A stretch of DNA of 64,000 nt from Streptococcaceae bacterium AM104-57 (GCA_027659245.1 JAQDPW010000004.1:1-64000); one strand, 5' to 3'. Shown: positions 1-9,359, numbered from the stretch's first letter. The notes: generated from the letters alone by a model not told the origin. A program made the numbers and translations.

Positions 1-81
1 GATACTGTCCACAAAGAGGCTAATCATTCTCGCTTCGTGAGTTGTTGGAATATCGTAGGAATGATTTACTTACAAACTTAA
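1..81 (+). CDS. possible 3' end of an unidentified reading frame (partial)
   Basis: Frame 1 is open from the window edge for 26 codons and stops at TAA 79-81. I do not recognise the peptide. It could be the tail of a gene lying to the left or chance. A promoter-like sequence overlaps its end. Confidence 0.2.
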   Translation, partial: DTVHKEANHSRFVSCWNIVGMIYLQT

Positions 82-98
82 ATGATTTGTGTTATAAT
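70..98 (+). promoter_or_regulatory. sigma-70-type promoter
   Basis: TTACAA (70-75) and TATAAT (93-98) are separated by 17 bp. No coding frame follows before a hairpin and T-run near 175, so it may drive a short RNA. Confidence 0.4.
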
Positions 99-104
99 CT
101 TTAT

Positions 105-175
105 ACATTGTCATGGCTTTCTAATTGTTTTGTTCTTATTTAGCATCTCTAACTACGGAAATGCTCGTTTTTTTT
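105..175 (+). ncRNA. candidate small RNA
   Basis: About 7 nt after the TATAAT at 93-98 a short non-coding stretch begins. It ends in an AGCAT/ATGCT hairpin (142-146 with 161-165) followed by eight T residues (168-175). A second fold, CTAACTA with TAGTTAG (about 149-183), is also possible. Promoter plus intrinsic terminator without an ORF is the signature of an sRNA, but no family is recognised. I saw no CiaR-type repeat upstream, so it is not obviously a csRNA. Confidence 0.3.
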
Positions 176-184
176 GATAGTTAG

Positions 185-208
185 AAGTGGGTTTTTGCCC
201 AACCACTT
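185..208. terminator. hairpin after cshA
   Basis: AAGTGG (185-190) pairs with CCACTT (203-208), followed on the plus strand by a T-run. It lies 6 nt beyond the cshA stop. The T-run favours plus-strand termination; on the minus strand the hairpin may only protect the cshA 3' end. Confidence 0.5.
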
Positions 209-213
209 TTTTA

Positions 214-1800
214 TTATTTATCACCCTTGTTTCGAATAACGAAGCCTGTTTTCTTTTCACTAGATGTTGTGCGAGGTTTTTTGTTGTCCTTACGGTAACG
301 TTTTTCCTTATCAAAGCGGTCGTTTTTACGACTGCCTTTTTTGAAATCATCCCGACGTTCACCACGACGATTGTCACGACGGCGTTCACGATCACGACGG
401 TCATCTCCACGACGTCCTCCTCGACCACCCTTGCCTTTGCCACCGAAGCCACCACCAGATGGTTTAAATGGTAACGGTTTTTCACGTGCAATCTCAACCT
501 CAGGAAGACTATCTGGGTCTTGAACAGTTAAGCTGAGGATATACATGGCCAATTCTTCTGGGCTAAATTCTGAGGCCAATTGACGAGCATCCTTGCCAAA
601 CTTCTCAAAGTTACTACGAATCTCCTCATTCGCAAAATCACGTTCAATTTTCTTAAGAGCTACTTGCTTCTTAGCATGGAAGGCTTCTTCTGCACTTGCA
701 GGTTTAAGACCTTTCATACGTTTCTTAGTCAAGTTCTCAATGATTTGTAGATAACCCATTTCATTAGGTGAAACAAAGGTTATAGACTGACCTGACTTAC
801 CTGCACGTCCTGTACGACCAATACGGTGAACATAACTCTCAGGGTCTTGTGGGATATCATAGTTGTAGACATGAGTCACACCTGAAATATCCAAACCACG
901 AGCAGCAACGTCTGTTGCAACGAGGACATCAAGATTGCCATTTTTAAAATCACGAAGGACACGAAGACGTTTGTTTTGGTCCAAATCTCCATGAATCCCT
1001 TCTGCACGGAAACCACGGATTTTAAGTCCACGAGTCAATTCATCCACACGACGTTTGGTACGACCAAAAACGATTGACAACTCAGGTTGATCAACATCCA
1101 TGAGACGAGTCATGGTGTCAAATTTTTCTTGTTCCTTAACGCGGATATAGCACTGGTCTACCAGTTCTGTTGTTAATTCTTTAGCAGCAATCTTCACATG
1201 CTCAGGTTCATTCATGAACTGAACACCAATACGTTTGATAGCATCTGGCATAGTCGCTGAAAAGAGCAAGGTTTGACGATTTTCTGGAACACGAGAGATG
1301 ATGGCTTCGATGTCTTCAAGGAAGCCCATGTTCAGCATTTCATCAGCTTCGTCTAAAATCAAGGTTTCAATATCATGCAATTTCAAGGCCTTGCGTTTAA
1401 TGAGGTCAAGAAGTCGTCCTGGTGTTCCTACTACGATATGAGCCCCTGATTTAAGAGCCTTGATTTGTTTTTCAATACTTGAACCACCATAGACTGAACG
1501 AACTTTTACACCCTTGCTTCTACCAAAGCGGAAAAGCTCTTCTTGGCTTTGAACTGCAAGTTCACGAGTTGGCGCAATCACCAAGGCTTGGATAGTTGCT
1601 TCTTCTGTACGAATTTTTTCAAGGGTTGGCAAGCCAAAGGCCGCTGTTTTCCCTGTACCAGTCTGTGCTTGACCGATAACATCTTTTCCCTCAAGAGCCA
1701 AAGGAATGGTTTGCTCTTGGATAGGACTTGCTTCTACAAATCCTGCTTTATCAACTTCTGCTAAAAGGTCAGCAGACAAGTTAAATTCATTAAATTTCAC
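214..1800 (-). CDS. cshA: DEAD-box ATP-dependent RNA helicase CshA
   Basis: This 528-residue cytoplasmic RNA helicase is expected to unwind mRNA and rRNA duplexes in RNA turnover and ribosome assembly. It has the Q-motif near F21-Q30, Walker A AQTGTGKT (45-52), DEAD (150-153), SAT (181-183) and HRIGRTGR (325-332). From about residue 445 the tail is very basic and rich in Gly, Arg and Asp, as in CshA-type proteins that bind RNA through a disordered tail. The start is GTG, with an AGAAAGAAG ribosome site and the conserved MKFNEF beginning. The Arg-rich tail creates long antisense open frames that should be ignored. The gene is monocistronic with a long leader. Confidence 0.93.
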   Translation of the reverse strand: MKFNEFNLSADLLAEVDKAGFVEASPIQEQTIPLALEGKDVIGQAQTGTGKTAAFGLPTLEKIRTEEATIQALVIAPTRELAVQSQEELFRFGRSKGVKVRSVYGGSSIEKQIKALKSGAHIVVGTPGRLLDLIKRKALKLHDIETLILDEADEMLNMGFLEDIEAIISRVPENRQTLLFSATMPDAIKRIGVQFMNEPEHVKIAAKELTTELVDQCYIRVKEQEKFDTMTRLMDVDQPELSIVFGRTKRRVDELTRGLKIRGFRAEGIHGDLDQNKRLRVLRDFKNGNLDVLVATDVAARGLDISGVTHVYNYDIPQDPESYVHRIGRTGRAGKSGQSITFVSPNEMGYLQIIENLTKKRMKGLKPASAEEAFHAKKQVALKKIERDFANEEIRSNFEKFGKDARQLASEFSPEELAMYILSLTVQDPDSLPEVEIAREKPLPFKPSGGGFGGKGKGGRGGRRGDDRRDRERRRDNRRGERRDDFKKGSRKNDRFDKEKRYRKDNKKPRTTSSEKKTGFVIRNKGDK

Positions 1801-2168
1801 GTTTTTCTTCTTTCTAAAGGTGGTGCGAAGCCACCCTATAGCGCTTAGTTTATACTTTTCTTTTCATGACGGTTTTTCATATCTTCTATGAAAGATCGTG
1901 TTGCTTCTTTTCCACTAAAGAAAAGTACTGCTTTCTTTGCAACTTATCTAGTATAACACAAGAAATGGTTAAAAGATAGTCAGACCCTCTGATTAAATCA
2001 TGTAAACGGTTTTTTAGCTTAAGTATTCGTAATATCTTCAATTTGATTAATCAATAACATTCATAAATGACTTACTCTCAAGGCGGAAATCTCTTAAATT
2101 TTCCGTAGCGGATTTGTGAAATTATTTTTTTCTTGTGCTAGAATGAAATCAAACAGGAGGATTTAAAA
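1801..2168. promoter_or_regulatory. divergent cshA / flavoprotein control region
   Basis: This 368-bp gap has no ORF of note. On the minus strand an extended -10 (TGT-TATACT, complement of 1950-1955) would give cshA a leader of about 145 nt. The leader contains a GGTGG/CCACC hairpin near 1818-1834 just upstream of the ribosome site, and an AAAGAAA/TTTCTTT stem near 1917-1938. Such structured leaders are common on cold-responsive helicases. On the plus strand an extended -10 TGC-TAGAAT (2136-2144) serves the flavoprotein. Confidence 0.45.
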
Positions 2169-3485
2169 ATGTTAACATACGATTTAATTGTCATTGGATT
2201 TGGTAAGGCAGGTAAAACTCTGGCTGCTAAGCTGGCTTCTGCTGGAAAAAAAGTAGCTCTTATCGAACGTAACAAGGCTATGTACGGTGGAACTTGTATC
2301 AACATCGGTTGTATTCCAACTAAAACCTTGTTAGTTGCTGCAGAAAAGGACTTGTCATTTGACGAGGTCATGGCAACAAAAAATACGATTACGAGTCGCC
2401 TTAATGGTAAAAACTATGCTACGATCGCTGGTACTGGAGTTGATATCATTGATGCCGAAGCTCACTTTGTTTCAAACAAGGTCATCGAAATTCAAGCTGG
2501 TGATGAAAAACAAGAACTGACTGCTGAAACAATTGTCATCAACACTGGTGCCGTCTCAAACGTATTGCCAATCCCTGGTCTTGCTACAAGCAAGAACGTC
2601 TTTGATTCAACTGGTATTCAAAACTTAGATAAATTACCAGAAAAACTTGGAATTCTTGGTGGTGGAAATATCGGTCTTGAATTTGCAGGTCTCTACAACA
2701 AACTCGGAAGCAAGGTAACAGTCTTAGATGCAATGGACACATTCTTGCCTCGCGCAGAACCTTCTATTGCTGCTCTTGCTAAACAATACATGGAAGAAGA
2801 TGGTATTGAATTGCTTCAAAATATCCATACTACTGAAATCAAAAACGATGGTGACCAAGTTCTAGTTGTGACTGAAAATGAAACCTATCGTTTCGATGCC
2901 CTTCTCTATGCAACCGGACGTAAACCAAATGTAGAGCCTCTTCAACTTGAAAATACAGATATTGAACTCACTGAACGTGGTGCTATTAAGGTGGATAAAC
3001 ATTGTCAAACAAACGTTCCCGGTGTTTTTGCAGTCGGAGATGTCAACGGTGGACTTCAATTCACTTACATTTCACTAGACGACTTCCGTGTTGTCTTCAG
3101 CTACCTTGCCGGAGATGGAAGCTACACACTTGAGGACCGCCTCAATGTGCCAAATACTATGTTCATCACACCAGCACTTTCACAAGTTGGTTTGACTGAA
3201 AGTCAAGCTGCTGAATTGAAGCTTCCATACGCTGTTAAGGAAATCCCTGTTGCTGCTATGCCTCGTGGTCATGTAAATGGTGACCTTCGTGGTGCCTTCA
3301 AAGCAGTTGTCAACACGGAAACCAAAGAAATTCTCGGGGCAAGCATCTTCTCAGAAGGTTCACAAGAAATCAACAACATCATCACTGTTGCTATGGACAA
3401 CAAGATTCCTTACACTTACTTCACAAAACAAATCTTCACTCACCCAACCTTGGCTGAGAACTTGAATGACTTGTTTGCGATTTAG
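2169..3485 (+). CDS. FAD-dependent pyridine nucleotide-disulfide oxidoreductase (RclA-like)
   Basis: This 438-residue class I flavoprotein disulfide reductase has an N-terminal FAD-binding GFGKAG (10-15), a redox-active CINIGC pair (C43, C48), a central NAD(P)H Rossmann motif GGGNIGLEFAG, and the second FAD motif ending AVGDV. The C-terminal dimerisation domain carries HPT near residue 427. It resembles RclA/MerA-like reductases linked to oxidant or copper stress rather than lipoamide dehydrogenase, because no 2-oxoacid dehydrogenase genes are nearby. The physiological substrate cannot be told from sequence. The start has a perfect AGGAGG 8 nt upstream. It is single, with its own terminator. 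Confidence 0.85.
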   Translation: MLTYDLIVIGFGKAGKTLAAKLASAGKKVALIERNKAMYGGTCINIGCIPTKTLLVAAEKDLSFDEVMATKNTITSRLNGKNYATIAGTGVDIIDAEAHFVSNKVIEIQAGDEKQELTAETIVINTGAVSNVLPIPGLATSKNVFDSTGIQNLDKLPEKLGILGGGNIGLEFAGLYNKLGSKVTVLDAMDTFLPRAEPSIAALAKQYMEEDGIELLQNIHTTEIKNDGDQVLVVTENETYRFDALLYATGRKPNVEPLQLENTDIELTERGAIKVDKHCQTNVPGVFAVGDVNGGLQFTYISLDDFRVVFSYLAGDGSYTLEDRLNVPNTMFITPALSQVGLTESQAAELKLPYAVKEIPVAAMPRGHVNGDLRGAFKAVVNTETKEILGASIFSEGSQEINNIITVAMDNKIPYTYFTKQIFTHPTLAENLNDLFAI

Positions 3486-3494
3486 TTTTTATCT

Positions 3495-3523
3495 AAAAGC
3501 ATTTTATTCAATAAAATGCTTTT
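3495..3523 (+). terminator. intrinsic terminator of flavoprotein gene
   Basis: An almost uninterrupted inverted repeat (AAAAGCATTTT...AAAATGCTTTT) follows the stop by 10 nt and runs into TTATTTTG. Confidence 0.75.
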
Positions 3524-3575
3524 ATTTTGTTCTCGTTTATGATATTATAATTTTATTAATTCAAAAGGAGGTTTT

Positions 3576-4106
3576 ATGATGCATAAAACACAAAAAATCA
3601 TTGCTTTAGGTCTATCATGCTTATCCATCCTGTCTCTGGTTGCTTGTAGTAGCGGAGCAAAAAAAGATGATAATTCTTCAAAAGACGCCAAAGTAGAAAC
3701 ATCTTCTAGTAAAAAAGAGACTGATAAAAAAGACAAATTTGCTATTGGTGATAAATTAACTTTTGATAATGTTGCTGAATATACTATTACAGGTGTCGAA
3801 TGGACTGACGAACGGAATCAATTTGACAAAAGTAATCCAGATAAAGTCTTGAAAGTTACTTATAACGTAACAAATCTTTCAGAAAAAGACTTACCTATCG
3901 GCTTGGATATGGAACTTTATGTTGGTGGTAAAAAAATGGATACTTACCCAAATACAAATACCATGGAATCTATTTCAGCAGGTAGATCTATTGAGGGAGC
4001 CGTTGCTCACTTTGGTGTTTCTGGTGAAGGTGATTTAGAATTAGAAATAAAACCTGCTCTTGATTTCAAATCAAAAGCAGCAATTGTTGCATTTACCTTA
4101 GAATAA
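3576..4106 (+). CDS. secreted lipoprotein, DUF4352/DUF5067-like
   Basis: This 176-residue protein has a lipoprotein signal peptide with lipobox LVAC (C24). A Ser/Lys/Asp-rich linker to about residue 52 follows, then a single beta-rich domain starting IGDKLTFDN. The domain layout fits the immunoglobulin-like DUF4352/DUF5067 group found in Firmicute lipoproteins of unknown role. Two ATG codons (3576, 3579) follow the AGGAGG. The second has better spacing, so the protein may be one residue shorter. It sits alone between two terminators. Confidence 0.7.
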   Translation: MMHKTQKIIALGLSCLSILSLVACSSGAKKDDNSSKDAKVETSSSKKETDKKDKFAIGDKLTFDNVAEYTITGVEWTDERNQFDKSNPDKVLKVTYNVTNLSEKDLPIGLDMELYVGGKKMDTYPNTNTMESISAGRSIEGAVAHFGVSGEGDLELEIKPALDFKSKAAIVAFTLE

Positions 4107-4110
4107 CTCA

Positions 4111-4133
4111 AACAGTCCTCCTTGGGCTGTTTT
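4111..4133 (+). terminator. intrinsic terminator of lipoprotein gene
   Basis: AACAGTCC (4111-4118) pairs with GGGCTGTT (4124-4131), followed by a T-rich tract. Confidence 0.75.
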
Positions 4134-4173
4134 TCTTTTTCTAAAATCTCAAATCTGTCTTTTTCAGCTTTTA

Positions 4174-4188
4174 TGATATAATAGAAAC
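4174..4188 (+). promoter_or_regulatory. extended -10 promoter of murT; leaderless start
   Basis: TG-A-TATAAT (TATAAT at 4177-4182) lies only 6 nt from the murT ATG at 4189. No Shine-Dalgarno sequence is present in the gap. Transcription should begin at or within a base or two of the ATG. Confidence 0.65.
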
Positions 4189-5532
4189 ATGAAACTAGAA
4201 ACTACTTTTGGGCTCCTTGCTGGACGTTCTTCTCACTTTATTTTGAGTCGTCTCGGACGTGGAAGTACGCTCCCTGGGAAACTTGCCCTTCAATTTGATA
4301 AAGATATTTTACAGCATTTAGCGAAGAACTACGAGATTGTCGCAGTTACTGGTACCAATGGAAAAACCCTGACAACCGCCCTCACTGTCGGTATTTTAAA
4401 CGAAGTCTATGGTCAAGTTTTGACCAATCCTAGTGGTGCCAACATGATCACAGGGATTACGACTACTTTCTTAACAGCCAAATCCTCTAAAACAGGTAAA
4501 AACATTGCAGTTTTAGAAATCGACGAGGCCAGTCTTTCACGTATCTGTGACTACATCCAGCCTAGCCTTTTCGTCATCACCAATATCTTCCGTGACCAAA
4601 TGGATCGCTTCGGTGAAATCTATACGACCTATAACATGATTTTGGATGCAATCCGAAAAGTACCAACTGCTACTGTCCTCCTCAATGGTGATAGTCCACT
4701 TTTCTACAAGCGCTCTTTCCCAAATCCTGTTCAGTATTTTGGTTTTGACTTGGAAAAAGAACCAGCACAACTGGCTCACTACAATACCGAAGGTATCCTC
4801 TGCCCTGAATGTCATAGCATTCTTAAGTACGAGCTCAATACCTATGCCAACTTGGGTGCCTACATCTGTGAAAATTGTGGATGTAAACGCCCTGAGCTGG
4901 ATTATCGTCTGACTGAACTGGTTGAATTGACCAACAATCGCTCTCGTTTTGTTATCGATGGCCAAGAATACGGTATTCAAATTGGCGGACTCTACAATAT
5001 CTACAATGCTCTGGCTGCTGTCGCTATTGCCCGCTTCCTCGGAGCTGAGCCACAACTAATCAAGCAAGGATTTGACAAGAGTCGAGCTGTTTTTGGACGA
5101 CAAGAAACCTTCCATATCGGTGACAAAGAATGCACACTGGTTCTTATTAAAAATCCTGTTGGTGCTACCCAGGCCATCGAAATGATCAAACTAGCTCCTT
5201 ACCCATTTAGTCTATCTGTTCTCCTCAATGCCAACTATGCGGACGGGATTGATACCAGCTGGATTTGGGATGCTGACTTTGAGCAAATTACTGATATGGA
5301 CATTCCTGAAATCAATGCGGGTGGAGTTCGTCATTCTGAAATTGCTCGTCGTCTACGTGTTACTGGCTATCCAGCCGATAAAATCACCGAAACAAGTAGT
5401 CTGGAACAAGTTCTTAAAACGATTGAAGCCCAAGACTGCAAGCATGCTTATATCCTTGCGACCTATACGGCTATGCTGGAATTTCGAGAATTACTAGCTA
5501 ATCGTCAGCTTGTTAGAAAGGAGATGAACTAA
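4189..5532 (+). CDS. murT: lipid II isoglutaminyl synthase, MurT subunit
   Basis: MurT is the Mur-ligase-like subunit that, with GatD, amidates the D-Glu of lipid II to D-isoglutamine, a step needed for transpeptidation in streptococci. The 447-residue protein has the ATP-binding GTNGKT (55-60), a Cys4 zinc ribbon (C205, C208, C227, C230) inserted in the ligase fold, and the C-terminal DUF1727 region. Its stop overlaps the gatD start by one base (TAATG), implying translational coupling. The mRNA appears leaderless. The pair acts at the inner face of the membrane on lipid-linked precursor. Confidence 0.93.
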   Translation: MKLETTFGLLAGRSSHFILSRLGRGSTLPGKLALQFDKDILQHLAKNYEIVAVTGTNGKTLTTALTVGILNEVYGQVLTNPSGANMITGITTTFLTAKSSKTGKNIAVLEIDEASLSRICDYIQPSLFVITNIFRDQMDRFGEIYTTYNMILDAIRKVPTATVLLNGDSPLFYKRSFPNPVQYFGFDLEKEPAQLAHYNTEGILCPECHSILKYELNTYANLGAYICENCGCKRPELDYRLTELVELTNNRSRFVIDGQEYGIQIGGLYNIYNALAAVAIARFLGAEPQLIKQGFDKSRAVFGRQETFHIGDKECTLVLIKNPVGATQAIEMIKLAPYPFSLSVLLNANYADGIDTSWIWDADFEQITDMDIPEINAGGVRHSEIARRLRVTGYPADKITETSSLEQVLKTIEAQDCKHAYILATYTAMLEFRELLANRQLVRKEMN

Positions 5533-6314
5533 TGGTTTATACTTCACTTTTCTCAAAAGACGGCAACTATCCATACCAGCTAAATATCGCCCACCTCTAT
5601 GGAAATCTCATGAACACCTACGGGGATAATGGAAACATCCTCATGATCAAGTACGTCGCTGAAAAGCTGGGTGCACATGTAACAGTTGATATCGTTTCGC
5701 TTCATGATAATTTCGATGAATATCACTACGATATTGCCTTTTTCGGCGGTGGCCAAGACTTTGAACAGAGCATCATTGCTGGTGATTTGCCTGCTAAAAA
5801 AGAAAGCATTGACAACTTTATCCAAAATGATGGGGTTGTTCTTGCTATCTGTGGTGGCTTCCAGCTATTAGGCCAATACTATATTGAAGCTTCTGGAAGA
5901 CGCATCGAAGGTCTAGGTGTCATGGGACATTACACCCTTAACCAAACCAACAACCGCTTTATCGGTGACATTAAAATTCATAATGAAGAATTCGATGAAA
6001 CCTACTATGGTTTTGAAAATCATCAAGGCCGTACCTTCCTCTCAGATGACCAAAAACCGCTCGGTCAGGTTGTTTACGGAAATGGAAACAATGAAGAAAA
6101 GGTCGGTGAAGGTGTTCACTATAAAAATGTCTTTGGTTCCTACTTCCACGGACCTATCTTATCTCGTAACGCCAACCTAGCCTATCGCTTGGTCACTACT
6201 GCTCTTAAGAAAAAATATGGTCAGGACATCGACCTTCCAGCTTATGAGGATATCCTTAGCCAAGAAGTCGTTGAAGAATACAGCGATGTGAAAAGCAAGG
6301 CAGAATTCAACTAA
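5532..6314 (+). CDS. gatD: lipid II isoglutaminyl synthase, glutaminase subunit GatD
   Basis: GatD is the class I glutamine amidotransferase-like subunit that releases ammonia from glutamine for MurT. In this 260-residue protein the nucleophile is C108 in [10 protein letters not shown] and the catalytic histidine is H206 in FHGPIL. Length is normal for the family (about 243-260). It starts at the ATG that overlaps the murT stop, with AGGAG in the last murT codons. A strong terminator follows, so murT-gatD is a two-gene operon. Confidence 0.93.
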   Translation: MVYTSLFSKDGNYPYQLNIAHLYGNLMNTYGDNGNILMIKYVAEKLGAHVTVDIVSLHDNFDEYHYDIAFFGGGQDFEQSIIAGDLPAKKESIDNFIQNDGVVLAICGGFQLLGQYYIEASGRRIEGLGVMGHYTLNQTNNRFIGDIKIHNEEFDETYYGFENHQGRTFLSDDQKPLGQVVYGNGNNEEKVGEGVHYKNVFGSYFHGPILSRNANLAYRLVTTALKKKYGQDIDLPAYEDILSQEVVEEYSDVKSKAEFN

Positions 6315-6322
6315 TCTTTCTA

Positions 6323-6355
6323 TTCCAACATGCTATTAGCTGTTGGAATTTTTTT
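6323..6355 (+). terminator. intrinsic terminator of murT-gatD
   Basis: TTCCAACA (6323-6330) pairs with TGTTGGAA (6341-6348), followed by a run of T. Confidence 0.8.
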
Positions 6356-6429
6356 GTACTCTTTTCCCCTTCTCTCTTGCATTTTCTGCTGTTTTTTGCC
6401 AAAATAGAGGGGTAGAAAGAAGGTAGCAT

Positions 6430-7512
6430 ATGTCTAAATTACAACAAATCCTAACATATCTTGAATCAGAAAAGCTAGACGTCGCTGTCGTATCTGACCC
6501 CGTCACTATCAATTACCTCACTGGCTTTTACAGTGATCCACACGAACGTCAAATGTTCCTTTTTGTCCTTGCAGATCAGGAACCGCTTCTCTTCGTTCCA
6601 GCACTTGAGGTTGAACGTGCGACTAGCACTGTCTCTTTCCCAGTAGTTGGCTACGTGGACTCTGAAAATCCTTGGAAGAAAATCCAAAATGCCCTGCCAC
6701 AGCTTGATTTCAAACGTGTAGCAGTTGAGTTTGACAATCTCATCTTGACTAAATATCATGGCTTGAAAATAGTCTTTGAAACAGCTGAGTTTGAGAACTT
6801 GACTCCATTGATCCAACGCATGCGCTTGATTAAATCAGCAGACGAAGTGCAGAAGATGATGGTTGCAGGTGTTTACGCCGACAAGTCTGTTAAAGTTGGT
6901 TTTGACAATATCTCTCTTGACAATACGGAAACTGATATCATTGCGCAAATCGACTTCGCTATGAAACGTGAAGGCTATGAAATGAGCTTTGATACTATGG
7001 TCTTGACTGGTGATAATGCCGCAAATCCACACGGAATCCCTGGAACTAACAAGGTTGAAAACAATGCCCTTCTCCTCTTTGACCTCGGTGTGATGGTGAA
7101 TGGTTATGCATCAGATATGACTCGTACAGTCGCTGTTGGTAAACCTGACCAGTTCAAGAAAGATATTTACAACTTGACTCTTGAAGCCCAACAAGCTGCC
7201 CTTGACTTTATCAAACCTGGTGTGACAGCTCATGAAGTAGACCGCGCAGCTCGTGAAGTGATTGAAAAAGCTGGCTACGGAGAGTACTTCAACCACCGTC
7301 TCGGTCATGGTATCGGTATGGACGTCCACGAATTCCCATCCATCATGGAAGGAAACGACATGGTTATCGAAGAAGGCATGTGCTTCTCAGTTGAGCCTGG
7401 TATCTACATTCCTGGTAAAGTCGGTGTCCGTATCGAAGACTGTGGTGTTGTAACCAAAGATGGCTTTGACCTCTTTACAAGTACCAGCAAAGATTTGCTT
7501 TATTTTGATTAA
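6430..7512 (+). CDS. pepQ: Xaa-Pro dipeptidase / M24 aminopeptidase
   Basis: This cytoplasmic metallopeptidase of 360 residues cleaves X-Pro dipeptides, part of using casein or salivary peptides. It has the N-terminal creatinase-like domain (1-125) and the pita-bread catalytic domain with all five metal ligands: D218, D229, H293 (LGHGIG), E322 (SVEPG) and E336 (RIEDCG). Full length for PepQ. The ribosome site is GAAGGTAG before ATG. It ends in a bidirectional terminator shared with the convergent acetyltransferase. Confidence 0.9.
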   Translation: MSKLQQILTYLESEKLDVAVVSDPVTINYLTGFYSDPHERQMFLFVLADQEPLLFVPALEVERATSTVSFPVVGYVDSENPWKKIQNALPQLDFKRVAVEFDNLILTKYHGLKIVFETAEFENLTPLIQRMRLIKSADEVQKMMVAGVYADKSVKVGFDNISLDNTETDIIAQIDFAMKREGYEMSFDTMVLTGDNAANPHGIPGTNKVENNALLLFDLGVMVNGYASDMTRTVAVGKPDQFKKDIYNLTLEAQQAALDFIKPGVTAHEVDRAAREVIEKAGYGEYFNHRLGHGIGMDVHEFPSIMEGNDMVIEEGMCFSVEPGIYIPGKVGVRIEDCGVVTKDGFDLFTSTSKDLLYFD

Positions 7513-7524
7513 AAAGTATATTAC

Positions 7525-7566
7525 AAAAAATAAGATGGAAAAGCTTAACTTTCCATCTTATTTTTT
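7525..7566. terminator. bidirectional terminator between pepQ and a GNAT gene
   Basis: AAGATGGAAA (7532-7541) pairs with TTTCCATCTT (7550-7559), with A-run before and T-run after, so it can work on both strands. Confidence 0.8.
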
Positions 7567-8100
7567 GATTTGATAATAAATTTTATCAGCTATATAACCT
7601 TTTCGTTCAACTGCATTTGGAATCGTCTTCCAAAAAGACATACCAGCCTTTTCCATCACACGACCAGAGGCAGGATTTAAACTTGCATAGCAGGCATTAA
7701 CCTCTTTAAATTCAATCTCATCCAGACAGTATGATAAAACTGCTTTCAAGGCTTCTGTCATGAGTCCTCGTCCCCAGTAGTCCATTCCTAAGATATATCC
7801 GATCTCACATCTAGAGTTTTCTTCATCCACACTGACCAGACTAATATCTCCAATTACATAGTCTGGATTTTCTTTGAGACAAATGGCCCATTTGTAATAG
7901 TTAGGATTGTCATAGGATGCTACCCAATTGCCAATAGAGTTTCGAGTCTGTTCGACATTCAGGTGTGGATCCCAAGTAACATAGGTTAGATTATCTAGAT
8001 GAGAAGCCCAATTCTCAAACATGGCTTGAGCATCAGTTTCCACAAATCTCCTCAATATCAAACGTTCTGACTCTATAATTTGTGTACCTAGTGCTTTCAT
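7558..8100 (-). CDS. GNAT N-acetyltransferase (RimJ/RimL-like)
   Basis: This 180-residue GNAT starts with ESERLILRRFVETD, typical of the Acetyltransf_3 (RimJ/RimL/SpeG) group. It has the acetyl-CoA loop near GYILGMDYWGRGLMTEAL and the C-terminal NPASGRVMEKAGM segment. The target may be a protein N-terminus or a small amine. Nothing in the context decides it. It overlaps the pepQ terminator region at its 3' end. Confidence 0.8.
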   Translation of the reverse strand: MKALGTQIIESERLILRRFVETDAQAMFENWASHLDNLTYVTWDPHLNVEQTRNSIGNWVASYDNPNYYKWAICLKENPDYVIGDISLVSVDEENSRCEIGYILGMDYWGRGLMTEALKAVLSYCLDEIEFKEVNACYASLNPASGRVMEKAGMSFWKTIPNAVERKGYIADKIYYQIKK

Positions 8101-8137
8101 AATCGTAACTCGCTTTCTAATTTCAAGGTAAGAGGGT

Positions 8138-8291
8138 AAAAACTATACTCACAAACATTGAGAAAATAACAGTTTCCTCTAATTTCATGACGCAGTAGCT
8201 GTCTGGCTTGAAATACGCTTTATCAAGCTTTTTCAAACCTAGTCAGCCTTGCGGGGGTGAGACTACGAAATCGAACTCTTCGAGTTACCGA
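8138..8291 (-). repeat. dispersed structured repeat, copy 1 (truncated)
   Basis: This 154-bp segment recurs at 8373-8526 in direct orientation, about 90% identical by eye. Read on the minus strand it begins (from 8291) TCGGTAACTCGAAG and carries the same order of motifs as the 178-bp repeats at 11726 and 52707. The terminal GAGTG.GACAGAAA half of the first stem is missing here, so this copy is truncated. Confidence 0.7.
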
Positions 8292-8372
8292 CCTGCCTCG
8301 TTTCCCTATTTCTAGACTCGGGGTTCAAGGCCCACTGGACCTTCTTCGCTTTTGTATTTTCAGGCTCGGGGA

Positions 8373-8541
8373 AAAAACTATACTCACAAACATTGAGAAA
8401 ATAACAGTTCCCTCGAATTTCATGACGCAGTAGCTGTCTGGCTTGAAATACACTTTATCAAGCTTTTTCAAGCCTAGTCAGCCTTGCGGGGGTGAGACAA
8501 CGAAATCGAACTCTTCGAGTTACCGATTTCTGTCTCACTCC
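8373..8541 (-). repeat. dispersed structured repeat, copy 2
   Basis: This is the second direct copy, extending further than copy 1 to the terminal GAGTGAGACAGAAATCGG (minus strand). On that strand the outer stem GTGAGAC/GTCTCAC encloses GAAATCG/CGATTTC and AACTC/GAGTT. The element end overlaps the nadE stop codon (8535-8537), so it forms the nadE 3' end and may act in its termination or mRNA stability. The 81 bp between the copies holds nothing recognised. Confidence 0.7.
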
Positions 8542-9359
8542 CAAAACTTATCAAACACTGTGATTGGTAAGTGGCGTTTGTGTTGGCCTTTGTACCACCA
8601 TTTTTCAATGGTTGCTTGGGCTTCTTGGCTGATTTGTTTTCCTTCTAGATAGTCATCAATCTCCGCATAGGTTACACCGAGTGCAACTTCATCTGCCAAG
8701 CCAGGTTTCTCTTCCTCTAAATCAGCAATCGGTACTTTTTCATAGAGAGCAGGATCAGCTCCAAGCACCTTCAATAGTTGTTTTCCTTGACGTTTATTGA
8801 GGCGATAAAGTGGGAGAATATCTGCACCACCGTCACCAAACTTGGTAAAGAAACCTGTGATATTTTCCGCAGCATGGTCTGTCCCGATAACAGCTCCGCT
8901 ATGAGCACCTGCAAAGGCATATTGGGCAATCATACGGCTACGAGCCTTGATATTTCCCTTGTTGAAATCGGAAACTGCACTCCCTGTTGCTTCAACAGCT
9001 GCAGCCATAGCATCTACAGAATCCTTGATATTAACGACCAAGCTCACATCTGGCTGGATAAAAGCTAGGGCTTTTTGGGCATCTGTTTCATCTGTTTGCA
9101 CTCCATAAGGCAAACGAACAGCGATAAATTTATAGCTGTCATCACCTGTTTCTGATCGCATTTCTTCCATGGCTAGTTGAGCCAAGCGTCCTGCCAAGGT
9201 CGAGTCCTGTCCCCCAGAAATTCCTAAGATAAATGTCTTTAAAAAAGGATGTTTTTTCAAGTATCTTTTCAAAAAGTCAATCGAACGACGGATTTCTTCT
9301 TGGGCATCAATGACTGGTTTTACGCCTAGTTGTTGGATAATATCCTCTTGCAAACTCAT
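8535..9359 (-). CDS. nadE: ammonia-dependent NAD+ synthetase
   Basis: NadE converts deamido-NAD to NAD using ATP and ammonia, the last step of NAD salvage. The 274-residue length fits the NH3-dependent form without a nitrilase domain. The PP-loop is GISGGQDST with S48, G49, G50, Q51, D52 and S53. The conserved [25 protein letters not shown] core is largely present. The start ATG overlaps the pncB stop by 4 bases, so the two are one transcription unit. The last codons and stop lie inside a dispersed repeat. Confidence 0.93.
   Translation of the reverse strand: MSLQEDIIQQLGVKPVIDAQEEIRRSIDFLKRYLKKHPFLKTFILGISGGQDSTLAGRLAQLAMEEMRSETGDDSYKFIAVRLPYGVQTDETDAQKALAFIQPDVSLVVNIKDSVDAMAAAVEATGSAVSDFNKGNIKARSRMIAQYAFAGAHSGAVIGTDHAAENITGFFTKFGDGGADILPLYRLNKRQGKQLLKVLGADPALYEKVPIADLEEEKPGLADEVALGVTYAEIDDYLEGKQISQEAQATIEKWWYKGQHKRHLPITVFDKFWE

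Noticed and set aside
153..523. Arg/Ser-rich open frames on both strands opposite the cshA tail
   Set aside because: They are shadows of the Gly/Arg-rich cshA C-terminus (biased codons leave other frames open) and have no ribosome sites.
4537..5055. 172-codon antisense frame inside murT
   Set aside because: It lies wholly within murT, shows no domain and no start signals.
8138..8541. BOX or RUP element
   Set aside because: The sequence does not match the BOX A/B/C modules or RUP as I remember them.
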